Origin: Candidatus Thorarchaeota archaeon
Lineage (GTDB): Archaea > Asgardarchaeota > Thorarchaeia > Thorarchaeales > Thorarchaeaceae
Length of the DNA stretch: 13,973 nucleotides
Assembly: GCA_004524595.1 (NCBI GenBank)
Contig: SDOA01000107.1
Coordinates: forward strand, 1-13,973
Direction of reading: 5' to 3'
Shown: positions 7,506 to 13,889 of the stretch, piece by piece
Layout of the letters: every line of letters begins with the position of its first letter
Numbering within the stretch: position 1 is the stretch's first letter
Made by a program: the position numbers and the translations under genes
The notes under the pieces: model-generated
The model's input: the letters and a program-made list of their open reading frames with translations, nothing else
What the model was told of the DNA's origin: nothing
The model's database searches: none

Positions 7506-8402
7506 TTAGAGATTGAGTAGTTCATCTACTACATCTGCTGGCATCTCATTGGACTCTCTCTGAATTTTGTACAAGTCCTTCATGCCAGGGCTTATCCTAA
7601 GCACCCTCTGATAATATTTCATCGCTCTCTTCCTCTGCCCTAACTTGAGATACTCATCACCAAGAAATGAAAAGAAATCAATGAAAGCGCTTTCTTCTCT
7701 GTATCCAATGAGTTGTTCTAGTTTCTCTAGGTGCCCGATTTTCTTCCCTTCCTCTGATTTACTCACATCTCTCATAAGTAACCATGCTCTGTAGACATGC
7801 TTACCTACATCTAAGATTCTCCCCACTTCCTTTACAGGTTCATTGTGAGCTTCAACATTGATATCTAGAAAAGTATCGTTAAAGACTCCCATTCTTTTCT
7901 TCTCGACTAATATCCGTGCACTGACTTTTCCTCTTCTGTCGCCACCTGCATCATCTCCAGATTGCAGAGCGGCATAGAGCCTTTCTGCCAACATTCCCTC
8001 TGAACTCTCAAATGCTTCGACCATATTCTCGATGACTTCAGGACCTGTAAGAATATTCCCCTGACATGCATAGTTCTTTCCAATCCTATGTCCTGCCCAT
8101 GGAGTACATTTCTTTCCAGTAAATGCAAGAGTTTCTCCCCCAAAAGTGACCATTCCAATCTGACGCGACTCTATCTGATCATCAATAGTCTTGAAGTGAT
8201 CTAATGTTCTCTCTAGTGAAAGCTTCTCTCCTAGCTTCTGGAAGAAGACATGGAGAAATTGCAGGTTTCCTTGTGCCTGAGAAGCTATAGCTCCTACCTC
8301 ACATTTTGCAGAACACACTATTCCAGCGTCCCAAACACATGATGCAATGGCAAAACCAACCTCTCTTTTTTCCTGGTCGATAGCAACGATTGAGAATGTC
8401 AT
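7506..8402 (-). CDS. DUF1028 family protein with TPR-like C-terminus
   Basis: 298 residues. The N-terminus TFSIVAIDQEKREVGFAIAS, followed by GAIASQAQGN, is the DUF1028 signature, a family thought to adopt an Ntn-hydrolase-like fold. SGDDAGGDRRGKVSARILV (about 147-165) is its second conserved block. After about residue 245 a helical tail, DFFSFLGDEYLKLGQRKRAM and onward to ISPG, resembles a single tetratricopeptide repeat. The reaction is not known to me; the family is often described as a putative peptidoglycan-binding or hydrolase-like protein, but experimental support is thin. It is convergent with the amidohydrolase and 78 bp downstream of another minus-strand gene. A TATA-like GCATAAATC (plus 8436-8444) may give it its own promoter. 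Confidence 0.85.
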   Translation of the reverse strand: MTFSIVAIDQEKREVGFAIASCVWDAGIVCSAKCEVGAIASQAQGNLQFLHVFFQKLGEKLSLERTLDHFKTIDDQIESRQIGMVTFGGETLAFTGKKCTPWAGHRIGKNYACQGNILTGPEVIENMVEAFESSEGMLAERLYAALQSGDDAGGDRRGKVSARILVEKKRMGVFNDTFLDINVEAHNEPVKEVGRILDVGKHVYRAWLLMRDVSKSEEGKKIGHLEKLEQLIGYREESAFIDFFSFLGDEYLKLGQRKRAMKYYQRVLRISPGMKDLYKIQRESNEMPADVVDELLNL

Positions 8403-8480
8403 GACTAAATCTCGAGATGTACGCCTTTTTTTGCTTCTGATTTATGCTCTTATTCTAGGGTAAACATCTCTTCCTTTTTC

Positions 8481-8906
8481 CTATACAATATTCTGTTTAG
8501 TCTTACCTGGGCGAAGTACTACTCCAACGATGAGATTGGAAAGAAAATACGTCAGTAGTACATACGGCCACATATACCCCGCAAAGATATTCCAGCCAAT
8601 GAGAATCTCCTCAACGGGTCGCCCAATCAGAAAACTACCCCCCCACTCGAATACAAGTTCTAATACTACCCAGAGTATTCCGACATGAATGAGATCTATG
8701 ATCCTGTACTCTTTGACATATCGGAGTAAAAGGTATGCGAAAATGAAGATATAGACTATCCTCGTTGTCATGCCAATCTGGTGGGCTATTAATTCACCCC
8801 AAATAGGTTCATAGATGAAACCCATGAGAACGAAGAAGTTGATTCCTGATACTATGGTCTCCATGAGCCAGACCCGGATAGCAACAGTGAGAAGATGAGT
8901 GTTCAT
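8481..8906 (-). CDS. Unrecognised four-helix membrane protein
   Basis: A 141-aa, very hydrophobic protein. Likely membrane helices are at about 8-31, 48-63, 70-88 and 104-131, with a basic tail RPGKTKQN. Charged residues within or near the helices (E16, E85, E88) and GRPVEEILIGWNIFAGYMWPY between helices 3 and 4 may matter for function. I do not recognise the family. The next gene on this strand, DUF1028, is 78 bp downstream, so co-transcription is possible but not obvious. The ATG at 8906 is 20 bp from a divergent small ORF. No strong Shine-Dalgarno is visible. Confidence 0.7.
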   Translation of the reverse strand: MNTHLLTVAIRVWLMETIVSGINFFVLMGFIYEPIWGELIAHQIGMTTRIVYIFIFAYLLLRYVKEYRIIDLIHVGILWVVLELVFEWGGSFLIGRPVEEILIGWNIFAGYMWPYVLLTYFLSNLIVGVVLRPGKTKQNIV

Positions 8907-8926
8907 GATTATGGCATTATGGCGTC

Positions 8927-9097
8927 ATGATTTACACTTTTCTCAATTCTGAAAAACTGAGTCAAGATGAGGTCAGCATCATGCTCTCAAACGAATATGA
9001 TACCCAACTATTTCCCTTTGAGAGTAATTCAATTAATATTGCGCAGTTGTGGTCCTATTTATTCTCTACATTAAGGTTAAACCTAGAGGTGCTGTAG
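8927..9097 (+). CDS. Possible 56-aa small ORF coupled to the GNAT gene
   Basis: ATG 8927 opens a 56-codon frame beginning MIYTFLNSEKLSQDEVSIML and ending LRLNLEVL. Its TAG stop (9095-9097) overlaps by one base the GTG start of the acetyltransferase, and its last codons contain that gene's GAGGTG ribosome site. This is the usual geometry of translational coupling. The peptide is amphipathic and not low-complexity. Against it: no Shine-Dalgarno before ATG 8927, no recognisable family, and a length where chance ORFs are common. Confidence 0.3.
   Translation: MIYTFLNSEKLSQDEVSIMLSNEYDTQLFPFESNSINIAQLWSYLFSTLRLNLEVL
9085..9091 (+). promoter_or_regulatory. Shine-Dalgarno deciding the GTG start of the GNAT gene
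   Basis: AGAGGTG lies five bases before GTG 9097. This favours that start over the in-frame GTG at 9049, which has no such site. Confidence 0.6.
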
Positions 9098-10020
9098 TGA
9101 ATATAGTACGAAATCCCTTCAGTTTCGATAATGACTTGAATCAAGTTCGTCGATTCTTGCTAGATATTTTCAAACAAAGTGGTTCACTACATTACTTGAT
9201 TCCAACAAAGGTCGAGAACCAAAAATACGGTCCGTGTGGCCCTGATTATTCTCCTATGGATGACGAGGTCTTTAGTATCTGGAGAGTATCTGACAAAGCC
9301 GGTTCTGATATTATCGCTGTTTCTCATCGTGGTTCCGCAGCAAATTACCACATTGAAGTGAATCCTAGTTACAAGAACCTGGAGAGGGAACTATTCGGAG
9401 AGATAGAGAAGCTTGAGAGAAGTATCAATGGCGGAAAGAGTTCTCGAATGTTCATGTACACAGTCGGACCCGATTCACTGAGAGCGACTGTTCTAACAGA
9501 GCTGGACTATGAAGACTATGGCCTTCATGAATACAACTATGAATTCTCTAAAGGCGCAGATATCCTTGACAATTCATTACCCCCAGGATATATGATACGA
9601 GATCTGACTAACGAAGAAGATTATCCGAAGTTTGTCGAAGTGGTTGGGTCAGTCTATGATCACTGCTGTCAATTCATGACACTTGAAAAGATGATATTCA
9701 TGACACAGGCTGAGTTCTTTCATCCTGATTTGAATCTGGTTGTGGTCGATGATACAGATATGTTTGTTGGATTCTGTATGTATCGGTTAGATCCTCTGAC
9801 GGGTATTACTGAAATGGAAGCACTTGGAGTTCGTCCCAACTTTCAAGATTTGGGATTAGAGGAGGCATTACTCTCTGAGGGTTTGAGGAGAGTTGCTAAG
9901 CACAGTCCGAATCTAATCTGTGCTGTTGAGATTGATACTTCAGACCTACTAAATCAGTTGCTCGAATCTGCAGGATTTACTCGAAGTGTCACGATGAATA
10001 TGTGGGGCAAGCATATCTAG
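9097..10020 (+). CDS. GNAT-fold acetyltransferase-like protein
   Basis: 307 residues from GTG 9097. The C-terminal half (about 164-300) has GNAT architecture: PPGYMIRDLTNEEDYPKFV opens the fold, LVVVDDTDMFVGFCMYR forms the central strands, and MEALGVRPNFQDLGLEEALL (240-259) is motif A of the acetyl-CoA site. The pyrophosphate loop reads QDLGLE where the consensus is Q/R-x-x-G-x-G/A, so acetyl-CoA binding may be altered. The N-terminal half (1-150) may be a diverged second GNAT module, as in two-domain enzymes of this family, but no motif A is clear there. Substrate unknown. It is convergent with tRNA-Gly(GCC) downstream. Confidence 0.75.
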   Translation: MNIVRNPFSFDNDLNQVRRFLLDIFKQSGSLHYLIPTKVENQKYGPCGPDYSPMDDEVFSIWRVSDKAGSDIIAVSHRGSAANYHIEVNPSYKNLERELFGEIEKLERSINGGKSSRMFMYTVGPDSLRATVLTELDYEDYGLHEYNYEFSKGADILDNSLPPGYMIRDLTNEEDYPKFVEVVGSVYDHCCQFMTLEKMIFMTQAEFFHPDLNLVVVDDTDMFVGFCMYRLDPLTGITEMEALGVRPNFQDLGLEEALLSEGLRRVAKHSPNLICAVEIDTSDLLNQLLESAGFTRSVTMNMWGKHI

Positions 10021-10036
10021 TGTGAGAATAGCACGG

Positions 10037-10042
10037 AAAAAA
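10037..10042 (-). terminator. T-tract after tRNA-Gly(GCC)
   Basis: Six consecutive T on the minus strand, starting 7 bases after the encoded CCA of the tRNA. This is the usual archaeal termination signal. Confidence 0.5.
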
Positions 10043-10048
10043 TGAGAG

Positions 10049-10156
10049 TGGTGCGCTCGCCGGGATTCGAACCCGGGCCGAATCCGTTCTACGGCTTCGA
10101 GGGATAAACCTCCGCACATTGGCAGGGATTCATCATAGCCCCTAGACAACGAGCGC
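10049..10156 (-). tRNA. tRNA-Gly (anticodon GCC) with intron, CCA encoded
   Basis: Read on the minus strand. The acceptor is GCGCTCG (10156-10150) with CGAGCGC (10059-10053), discriminator A10052 and encoded CCA (10051-10049). The D arm gtctaggggctatgat nearly matches that of the other tRNA-Gly. The T arm is CCGGG-TTCGAAT-CCCGG. The anticodon stem AATCC/GGATT closes only if 33 nt are removed after position 37, giving loop CTGCCAC with anticodon GCC, the usual archaeal Gly loop. A TATA-like TTTTTAA (plus 10184-10190) lies about 30 bases upstream. Confidence 0.94.
10087..10119 (-). other. Bulge-helix-bulge intron of tRNA-Gly(GCC)
   Basis: A 33-nt intron at the canonical 37/38 site. The splice motif can be drawn: exon stem AATCC/GGATT, central 4-bp helix CTGC/GTAG (one G-U pair), 3-nt bulges CAA and AAC with the cut after the second base of each. 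A GAGG/CCTC hairpin lies inside the intron. The helix on the intron side is weak, so the motif may be a relaxed form. Confidence 0.85.
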
Positions 10157-10297
10157 TGCAGAACTCTCCGAATCAGTGGGCGTTAAAAAGTTTGTCAAAG
10201 GCTTAGAGTCTTATGACTACTTCTTAATTAACATTGACTTTCTATACTTCTCAGAGTACTCTTCTACTTCGATTTCATCTTCTGTCATTTTTTTGGT
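10157..10297 (-). other. Gap with tRNA promoter and a 23-codon ORF
   Basis: Apart from the tRNA promoter, this 141-bp gap holds a minus-strand ORF of 23 codons (10288 to 10217, MTEDEIEVEEYSEKYRKSML...). It starts 9 bp after the stop of the upstream gene. It has no Shine-Dalgarno and is too short to call a gene. Confidence 0.3.
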
Positions 10298-11368
10298 TCA
10301 GATTCTCATCACCAGTTGCTTAATGCAGAGAACTCGGAATGTCGACTCACACTCGATTGCCCTGGGATTTTCTTTCCTCTCGTCAAATGCCATTCGCAGA
10401 CCAACCACCCAGTATCCTTCCCCTTTTTCAGGAAGCCAAGACTGCGGGAACTCAAAGGTACCTGATTCCGTCCTGAAGGTCTCAATATATTCCATCATCT
10501 CTCTGAACCACGAACTCTTTTGAACAGCTGGAAATCTGACCATGAACTCTAGTGTGAGAAGCAGTTCAGCAAACTTTCGACCTTCAGGTTTTGATGAATA
10601 TCCTGGAAGATGTGCCGCCCATCCTAATACATAGTAACCAGTATCATACTTGGCTAGGCCATAATTCCATGGTAGACTCTGGTACTCAGGAGTAAGGATC
10701 ATCTCAATGATGGTGTCCATTTTGGTTCGATAGTTTTTATTCCCAAAAATGAATCTACAATTGGCTAGACCACGGATATCGTGAATCCATGGCAACATAA
10801 ACTTCTGATTAGGATAGAGGATTGGGTTTACTATATTGTGGCTCTCACTAGTGGTGGGCACGCCTTTGAACTCCGATTTATCAACGAATATAGATGAGAA
10901 ATCAGGGTCTCTAGCAAATTGATAGAGTGTATCTATTCGTTCCTTCATCTGTGCCATCACACGACTAGTTGTATCATATCCTGCATATGCTAAAAAAGAT
11001 GCAACGATAGTTCTAAGGAATACTGCATGAGGTATCTGCGGAGGCTCTTCTACATTCTCTGAGAGCCACACTCGAAAAGGCAGTGTCTTGTTGTCAAACG
11101 GTTGGAGGCCCGCTCTTAGTCCAAGTTGTACAAGTTTTCCCATTACATTCTCAAAAGCATTCTCTCTCCCAGAATGAAGACTGTTGATATTGAACTCGGG
11201 ATTGAGTCGCGATATCCACAGCTGACTCTTTGGACTCCTCAACATCTCGTCAAGAGCTCTTGAAACGATACCAACGTCTTGCTCTTGAAGAATATCGACC
11301 AAGGTCCTGAATCTGATACATGGCCCTGCATTCTGAAGTAGCCACTGAGCAAGGTCATAATCGTCCAT
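10298..11368 (-). CDS. Unrecognised helical protein, possibly terpenoid-cyclase-like toroid
   Basis: 356 residues, soluble, mostly helical. The opening WLLQNAGPCIRFRTLVDIL (about 9-27) resembles the start of proteins with prenyltransferase/squalene-cyclase-like alpha-alpha repeats (pattern WLL-x-IRYRTLxDLL). Aromatic motifs recur along the chain (LPWIHDIRGL, LPWNYGLAKYDTGYYVLGWA, FEFPQSWLPEKGEGYWV). No DxDD or zinc-ligand set is evident, so no enzymatic activity is claimed. ATG 11368 has no Shine-Dalgarno. A TATA-like GATATACG (plus 11390-11397) lies about 22-29 bases upstream, which suggests a leaderless message. A 7-bp inverted repeat sits between the two. Confidence 0.65.
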   Translation of the reverse strand: MDDYDLAQWLLQNAGPCIRFRTLVDILQEQDVGIVSRALDEMLRSPKSQLWISRLNPEFNINSLHSGRENAFENVMGKLVQLGLRAGLQPFDNKTLPFRVWLSENVEEPPQIPHAVFLRTIVASFLAYAGYDTTSRVMAQMKERIDTLYQFARDPDFSSIFVDKSEFKGVPTTSESHNIVNPILYPNQKFMLPWIHDIRGLANCRFIFGNKNYRTKMDTIIEMILTPEYQSLPWNYGLAKYDTGYYVLGWAAHLPGYSSKPEGRKFAELLLTLEFMVRFPAVQKSSWFREMMEYIETFRTESGTFEFPQSWLPEKGEGYWVVGLRMAFDERKENPRAIECESTFRVLCIKQLVMRI

Positions 11369-11389
11369 AAATAACTGAGTGGGTTATTT
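11369..11389. promoter_or_regulatory. Inverted repeat over the 11368 promoter, operator candidate
   Basis: AAATAAC (11369-11375) and GTTATTT (11383-11389) are perfect inverted halves with a 7-nt spacer. They fill the space between the TATA-like element and the ATG of the minus-strand gene. A dimeric repressor binding here would block transcription start. Confidence 0.4.
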
Positions 11390-11450
11390 GCGTATATCTG
11401 TTCGCAATTTTAGAAGATGATGTCGATACAAAGTTAAGGAAGAACGATTT

Positions 11451-12176
11451 GTGAAGCATAGTGTGATACGGATGGAAAAGGAAAACCTTAGTCTTGAGTC
11501 GCTTAAGACTGAAATAATCAGAGGTATTTATGAGAAGAGAATGATTCTGACTTCTATACGAGACCGTCCTGAGGGTTGGACTTTGCACTCTGGTATCTGG
11601 AGCCCATTCTATATTCAATTGAGAGAACTCTGTTCACATCCAGAAATACTCGGAAAGGTTGGAAAAGCTCTAACAATTATGCTCAAAGAAAATGCTCCTG
11701 ATGTTAATAGACTAGTCGGGGTCGCATTCGCTGGGATTCCTATTGCTACATCTGTATCGCTAGAATCAGGGATACCTGCCTGTCACACACGTAAGATCCT
11801 TGGTGTGCGCACTGAGTCTGAGATGAAAGAGGCAATAGGTAAGTATGGTCAACATGCATTCCTTGAGGGTATTGTTGAAAATGATGATACACTATGCCTC
11901 ATTGACGATCTTGTGACAGGTATGGAGAGTAAGGTAGTTGCAAGAGAACAGGTTCTCGCCGAGGTTGAGAAACGAGGTCTCTCAAGAGTGATGTGTAATG
12001 ATATCGCAGTAGTCATCGATCGGAATCAAGGGGCAGTAGAACGTGCCAAAGTCCTCAATCTTCGACTTCATTGTCTGATTAACATTGTTGACGATGGGCT
12101 TCGTCTACTCAAAGAGCTCATGATACCTGATGAGCACAGAGTCGTATCTCAATATCTCAGAGGTTCTCAAGAATAA
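11451..12176 (+). CDS. Orotate phosphoribosyltransferase-like protein
   Basis: 241 residues. The order of blocks matches orotate phosphoribosyltransferase, which makes OMP from orotate and PRPP in pyrimidine synthesis. LHSGIWSPFYIQLREL (45-60) corresponds to the substrate-binding LKSGRxSPxFxxxR. VGVAFAGIPIATSVSL (89-104) is the PPi loop region. HTRKILGVR (112-120) and KYGQHAFLEG (131-140) flank the mobile catalytic loop. CLIDDLVTGMESKVV (149-163) is the PRPP loop. That loop reads TGMES where TTGxS or TAGxA is usual, so an orotate-specific role is likely but not certain; another type I phosphoribosyltransferase is possible. GTG 11451 has AAGGAAGA 7 bases upstream. No other pyrimidine gene is present. 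Confidence 0.8.
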   Translation: MKHSVIRMEKENLSLESLKTEIIRGIYEKRMILTSIRDRPEGWTLHSGIWSPFYIQLRELCSHPEILGKVGKALTIMLKENAPDVNRLVGVAFAGIPIATSVSLESGIPACHTRKILGVRTESEMKEAIGKYGQHAFLEGIVENDDTLCLIDDLVTGMESKVVAREQVLAEVEKRGLSRVMCNDIAVVIDRNQGAVERAKVLNLRLHCLINIVDDGLRLLKELMIPDEHRVVSQYLRGSQE

Positions 12177-12246
12177 GAGAGGCCCGAGTCACTCGATGTC
12201 CATTATAGAAACTGATTTCTTGAGTAAAGAACATCTCTCTCCCCTC

Positions 12247-12699
12247 ATGACAAGCAAAAATCCCCTTGAAAACTTGCTTAATCTTGCCTTAAAGATGTCT
12301 CAAAAGCATTACGAGTTCTATGACAAGACGGCAAATAGTGCAGAAGTTCCTCAAGTGAAGGCACTCCTCCGTGTCTTGGCAGACACAGAATATGACTTGA
12401 TATTCGAAATTCAACACATGATTGCCACTGGAGTTCTCGACGAAATCGAAGCAATGGGTAAAGTTGATGTCAGCGATATCCCTCCTGATGATACTCCCTT
12501 CGCTCCCGAAAGAAATGATACCGACCCGCGAATCTTTGTCTGTAACAAGGCACTGGAGCAGGAGATCAAGGGCTACACATTTTACCTTTCCTTAGCTACT
12601 CGTGCAAAGTCTGAACTTGTGAGTCGAGTCTTTGAATATCTTGCCTTCATCAAATCACAACAGATTGACAAAATTAGAAAGGTCTGTGGTACTTTCTGA
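12247..12699 (+). CDS. Ferritin-like four-helix protein, copy 1, ligands degenerate
   Basis: 150 residues from ATG 12247, chosen because the paralogue that follows starts at the equivalent residue; ATG 12196 would add 17. The protein shows the two helix pairs of the rubrerythrin/ferritin-like fold: LNLALKMSQKHYEFYDKTAN and LLRVLADTEYDLIFEI, then NKALEQEIKGYTFYLSLA and EYLAFIKSQQIDKIRKV. Most Glu/His iron ligands are missing: helix 1 lacks its Glu and the ExxH of helices 2 and 4 is not intact, so a standard di-iron site is unlikely. Two cysteines, FVCNKALE and KVCGTF, are shared with the paralogue. It lies 70 bp after the OPRT-like gene and 53 bp before its twin. Function unknown. Confidence 0.7.
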   Translation: MTSKNPLENLLNLALKMSQKHYEFYDKTANSAEVPQVKALLRVLADTEYDLIFEIQHMIATGVLDEIEAMGKVDVSDIPPDDTPFAPERNDTDPRIFVCNKALEQEIKGYTFYLSLATRAKSELVSRVFEYLAFIKSQQIDKIRKVCGTF

Positions 12700-12752
12700 A
12701 TCAAGTCTAGTATAGAAAGTGCTTTCAAGTCAGATGTACATATTATTGGATA

Positions 12753-13226
12753 ATGACAGCGCAGACATCTCTACATCGGATGTTACAGGTTGCTCTTACT
12801 ACTTCGGCTAATCACTATGATTTCTATCTTAAGGCTGCTAACGCAGTAGAAACTCCAACAGTGAAGGCTCTACTCATGGTTCTAGCCGAAACCGAGGGTG
12901 AACTGATCGAGAGAATCCGTCTTATGATGTCAACCGGGGTCTTAGATGCTATCGAAGAGGTTGCCAAAGACACTTTTTCAATACATGAACCTGACCCGAC
13001 TCCTTTCGGATTGGATCGAACACCGTTTGCTAAGGTAAATCCTGACACAGACCCAAGGCTCTTCGTCTGCAACAGGGCTTTAGAGATGGAATTCAAAGGA
13101 TTCACATTCTACAGCTCTATATCATCTCGAGCTAAGTCTGAACTCATGAGGCGTCTATATGAATACCTCGCTTCAATCAAAGCAAAACAGATAGAGAAGA
13201 TACGCAAAGTCTGTGAGACCTTCTAA
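12753..13226 (+). CDS. Ferritin-like four-helix protein, copy 2, ligands degenerate
   Basis: 157 residues, aligned end to end with the preceding gene; by eye well over half the residues are identical, with blocks VKALL, TGVLD, TDPR-FVCN, AKSEL and KIRKVC. It keeps the same absences: no Glu in helix 1 (TSANHYDFY) and no ExxH in helix 4 (YLASIKAKQIEKI). The only large difference is a 7-residue insertion in the interhelix linker, rich in Asp and Pro (EPDPTPFGLDRTPFAKV). The shared ligand loss suggests that it predates the duplication and is tolerated or selected. ATG 12753 has no Shine-Dalgarno; AGTATAGAAAG at 12709-12719 may be a promoter. A T-tract at 13250-13254 follows. Confidence 0.75.
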   Translation: MTAQTSLHRMLQVALTTSANHYDFYLKAANAVETPTVKALLMVLAETEGELIERIRLMMSTGVLDAIEEVAKDTFSIHEPDPTPFGLDRTPFAKVNPDTDPRLFVCNRALEMEFKGFTFYSSISSRAKSELMRRLYEYLASIKAKQIEKIRKVCETF

Positions 13227-13328
13227 AGTTGATAAAATCACACATTCTCTGTTTTTGAAATATGCACCAAAAAGACAATAACTGCGTTCTTCCCAATACC
13301 CAACTCATTATGAATGATGGTGTTCTGA

Positions 13329-13637
13329 ATGGCGGATATTGAAACATGGGCTACAGACTCTTTCGAAGCTAAATATTCTGCAATGATGGGCAAGATGTCT
13401 GAAGCTGATATTAAGAGAAGTGCTAATCACGTCTTGCACCTCTGTCAATGTAGTAAATGTCCAACATTCATCGAGAATGGAGAAAGTGATTTAGTCTTTT
13501 GTACTCTCGGAAAAAGTAGTGTCATTCATGAACAGAAAGGGTGTCTATGTTCTACTTGCGCAATCTCTAAGACAATGAGTCTACGTTGGGACTATTATTG
13601 CACTCGAGGTTCTGCGGTTGAACTATCGGACCTATGA
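13329..13637 (+). CDS. DUF2769 cysteine-rich protein
   Basis: 102 residues with eight cysteines in two similar sets: C39-x-C41-x2-C44 followed by C58, and C72-x-C74-x2-C77 followed by C91. The order LCQCSKCPTF, FCTLGKS, GCLCSTCA, YYCTRG is that of DUF2769 proteins. The pattern suggests two metal sites, either zinc knuckles or Fe-S clusters; the sequence alone does not decide. The N-terminal 30 residues are helical and polar. It follows the two ferritin-like genes on the same strand after a 102-bp gap, so a shared redox or metal role is plausible inference. T-tracts directly after the stop suggest that it ends its transcription unit. Confidence 0.85.
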   Translation: MADIETWATDSFEAKYSAMMGKMSEADIKRSANHVLHLCQCSKCPTFIENGESDLVFCTLGKSSVIHEQKGCLCSTCAISKTMSLRWDYYCTRGSAVELSDL

Positions 13638-13643
13638 TTCTCC

Positions 13644-13655
13644 TTTTTGCTTTTT
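13644..13655 (+). terminator. T-tract terminator after the DUF2769 gene
   Basis: Two runs of five T (13644-13648 and 13651-13655) within a pyrimidine-only stretch begin seven bases after the stop. This is typical of archaeal termination and closes the plus-strand gene group. Confidence 0.55.
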
Positions 13656-13716
13656 CTCTTACTCTGCAGAACCTATTAGGTTGGTAATTTGCTTTAACAT
13701 GAGACACAAATAGTTA

Positions 13717-13803
13717 GAACACGTGTTCCAATAATTTAAATAAAGGATTATCTATAAAAATAGATAATTAGAAATATTTATATATAATTAAGTATATAAT
13801 ACT
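13717..13803 (+). promoter_or_regulatory. AT-rich promoter with three stacked inverted repeats
   Basis: Three inverted repeats lie in 87 bases: perfect palindrome GAACACGTGTTC (13717-13728); ATTATCTAT and ATAGATAAT (13747-13755 and 13760-13768) around four A; and AGTAT-ATA-ATACT (13791-13803). Between the second and third is the most TATA-like sequence of the window, atatttatatataatta (13774-13790). Transcription would begin near 13803-13812. The arrangement looks like a regulated promoter with operator sites on both sides of the TATA box. Confidence 0.55.
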
Positions 13804-13889
13804 AACACCGACCGGGAGGTCGTAGACAGTGGAAACTCCGAAACTCTCCATCGGAAACGAAGGGGGTAGGGGGTATCCAGATCAGCGAG
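13804..13889 (+). ncRNA. Possible structured leader RNA before the last gene
   Basis: Composition switches sharply from AT-rich to G-rich at about 13807. CGACC-GGGA-GGTCG (13809-13822) is a 5-bp stem closed by a GNRA-type tetraloop. TCCGA/TCGGA (13837-13841, 13851-13855) can form a second stem with a 9-nt loop. GGAAAC occurs twice, and two runs of five G follow at about 13862-13873. With the TATA box at 13774-13790 this would be an 80-90-nt 5' leader. It matches no riboswitch class I can recall. Confidence 0.35.

Noticed and set aside
9049..9096. Earlier GTG start of the GNAT-like gene
   Set aside because: No ribosome site before it, whereas GTG 9097 has AGAGGTG at good distance.
10217..10288. 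23-codon gene between tRNA-Gly(GCC) and the 10298 gene
   Set aside because: No Shine-Dalgarno, very short, and no supporting pattern. Recorded only as part of the gap.
12130..12246. Longer start of ferritin-like copy 1, overlapping the OPRT-like gene
   Set aside because: The paralogue starts at the residue equivalent to ATG 12247, and the extra residues have no counterpart.
13300..13340. Fluoride riboswitch, from GATGGTGTTC near 13316
   Set aside because: The closing stem and the downstream AACCGC and TGATG...CTCC elements of that class are absent; the match is a short coincidence.
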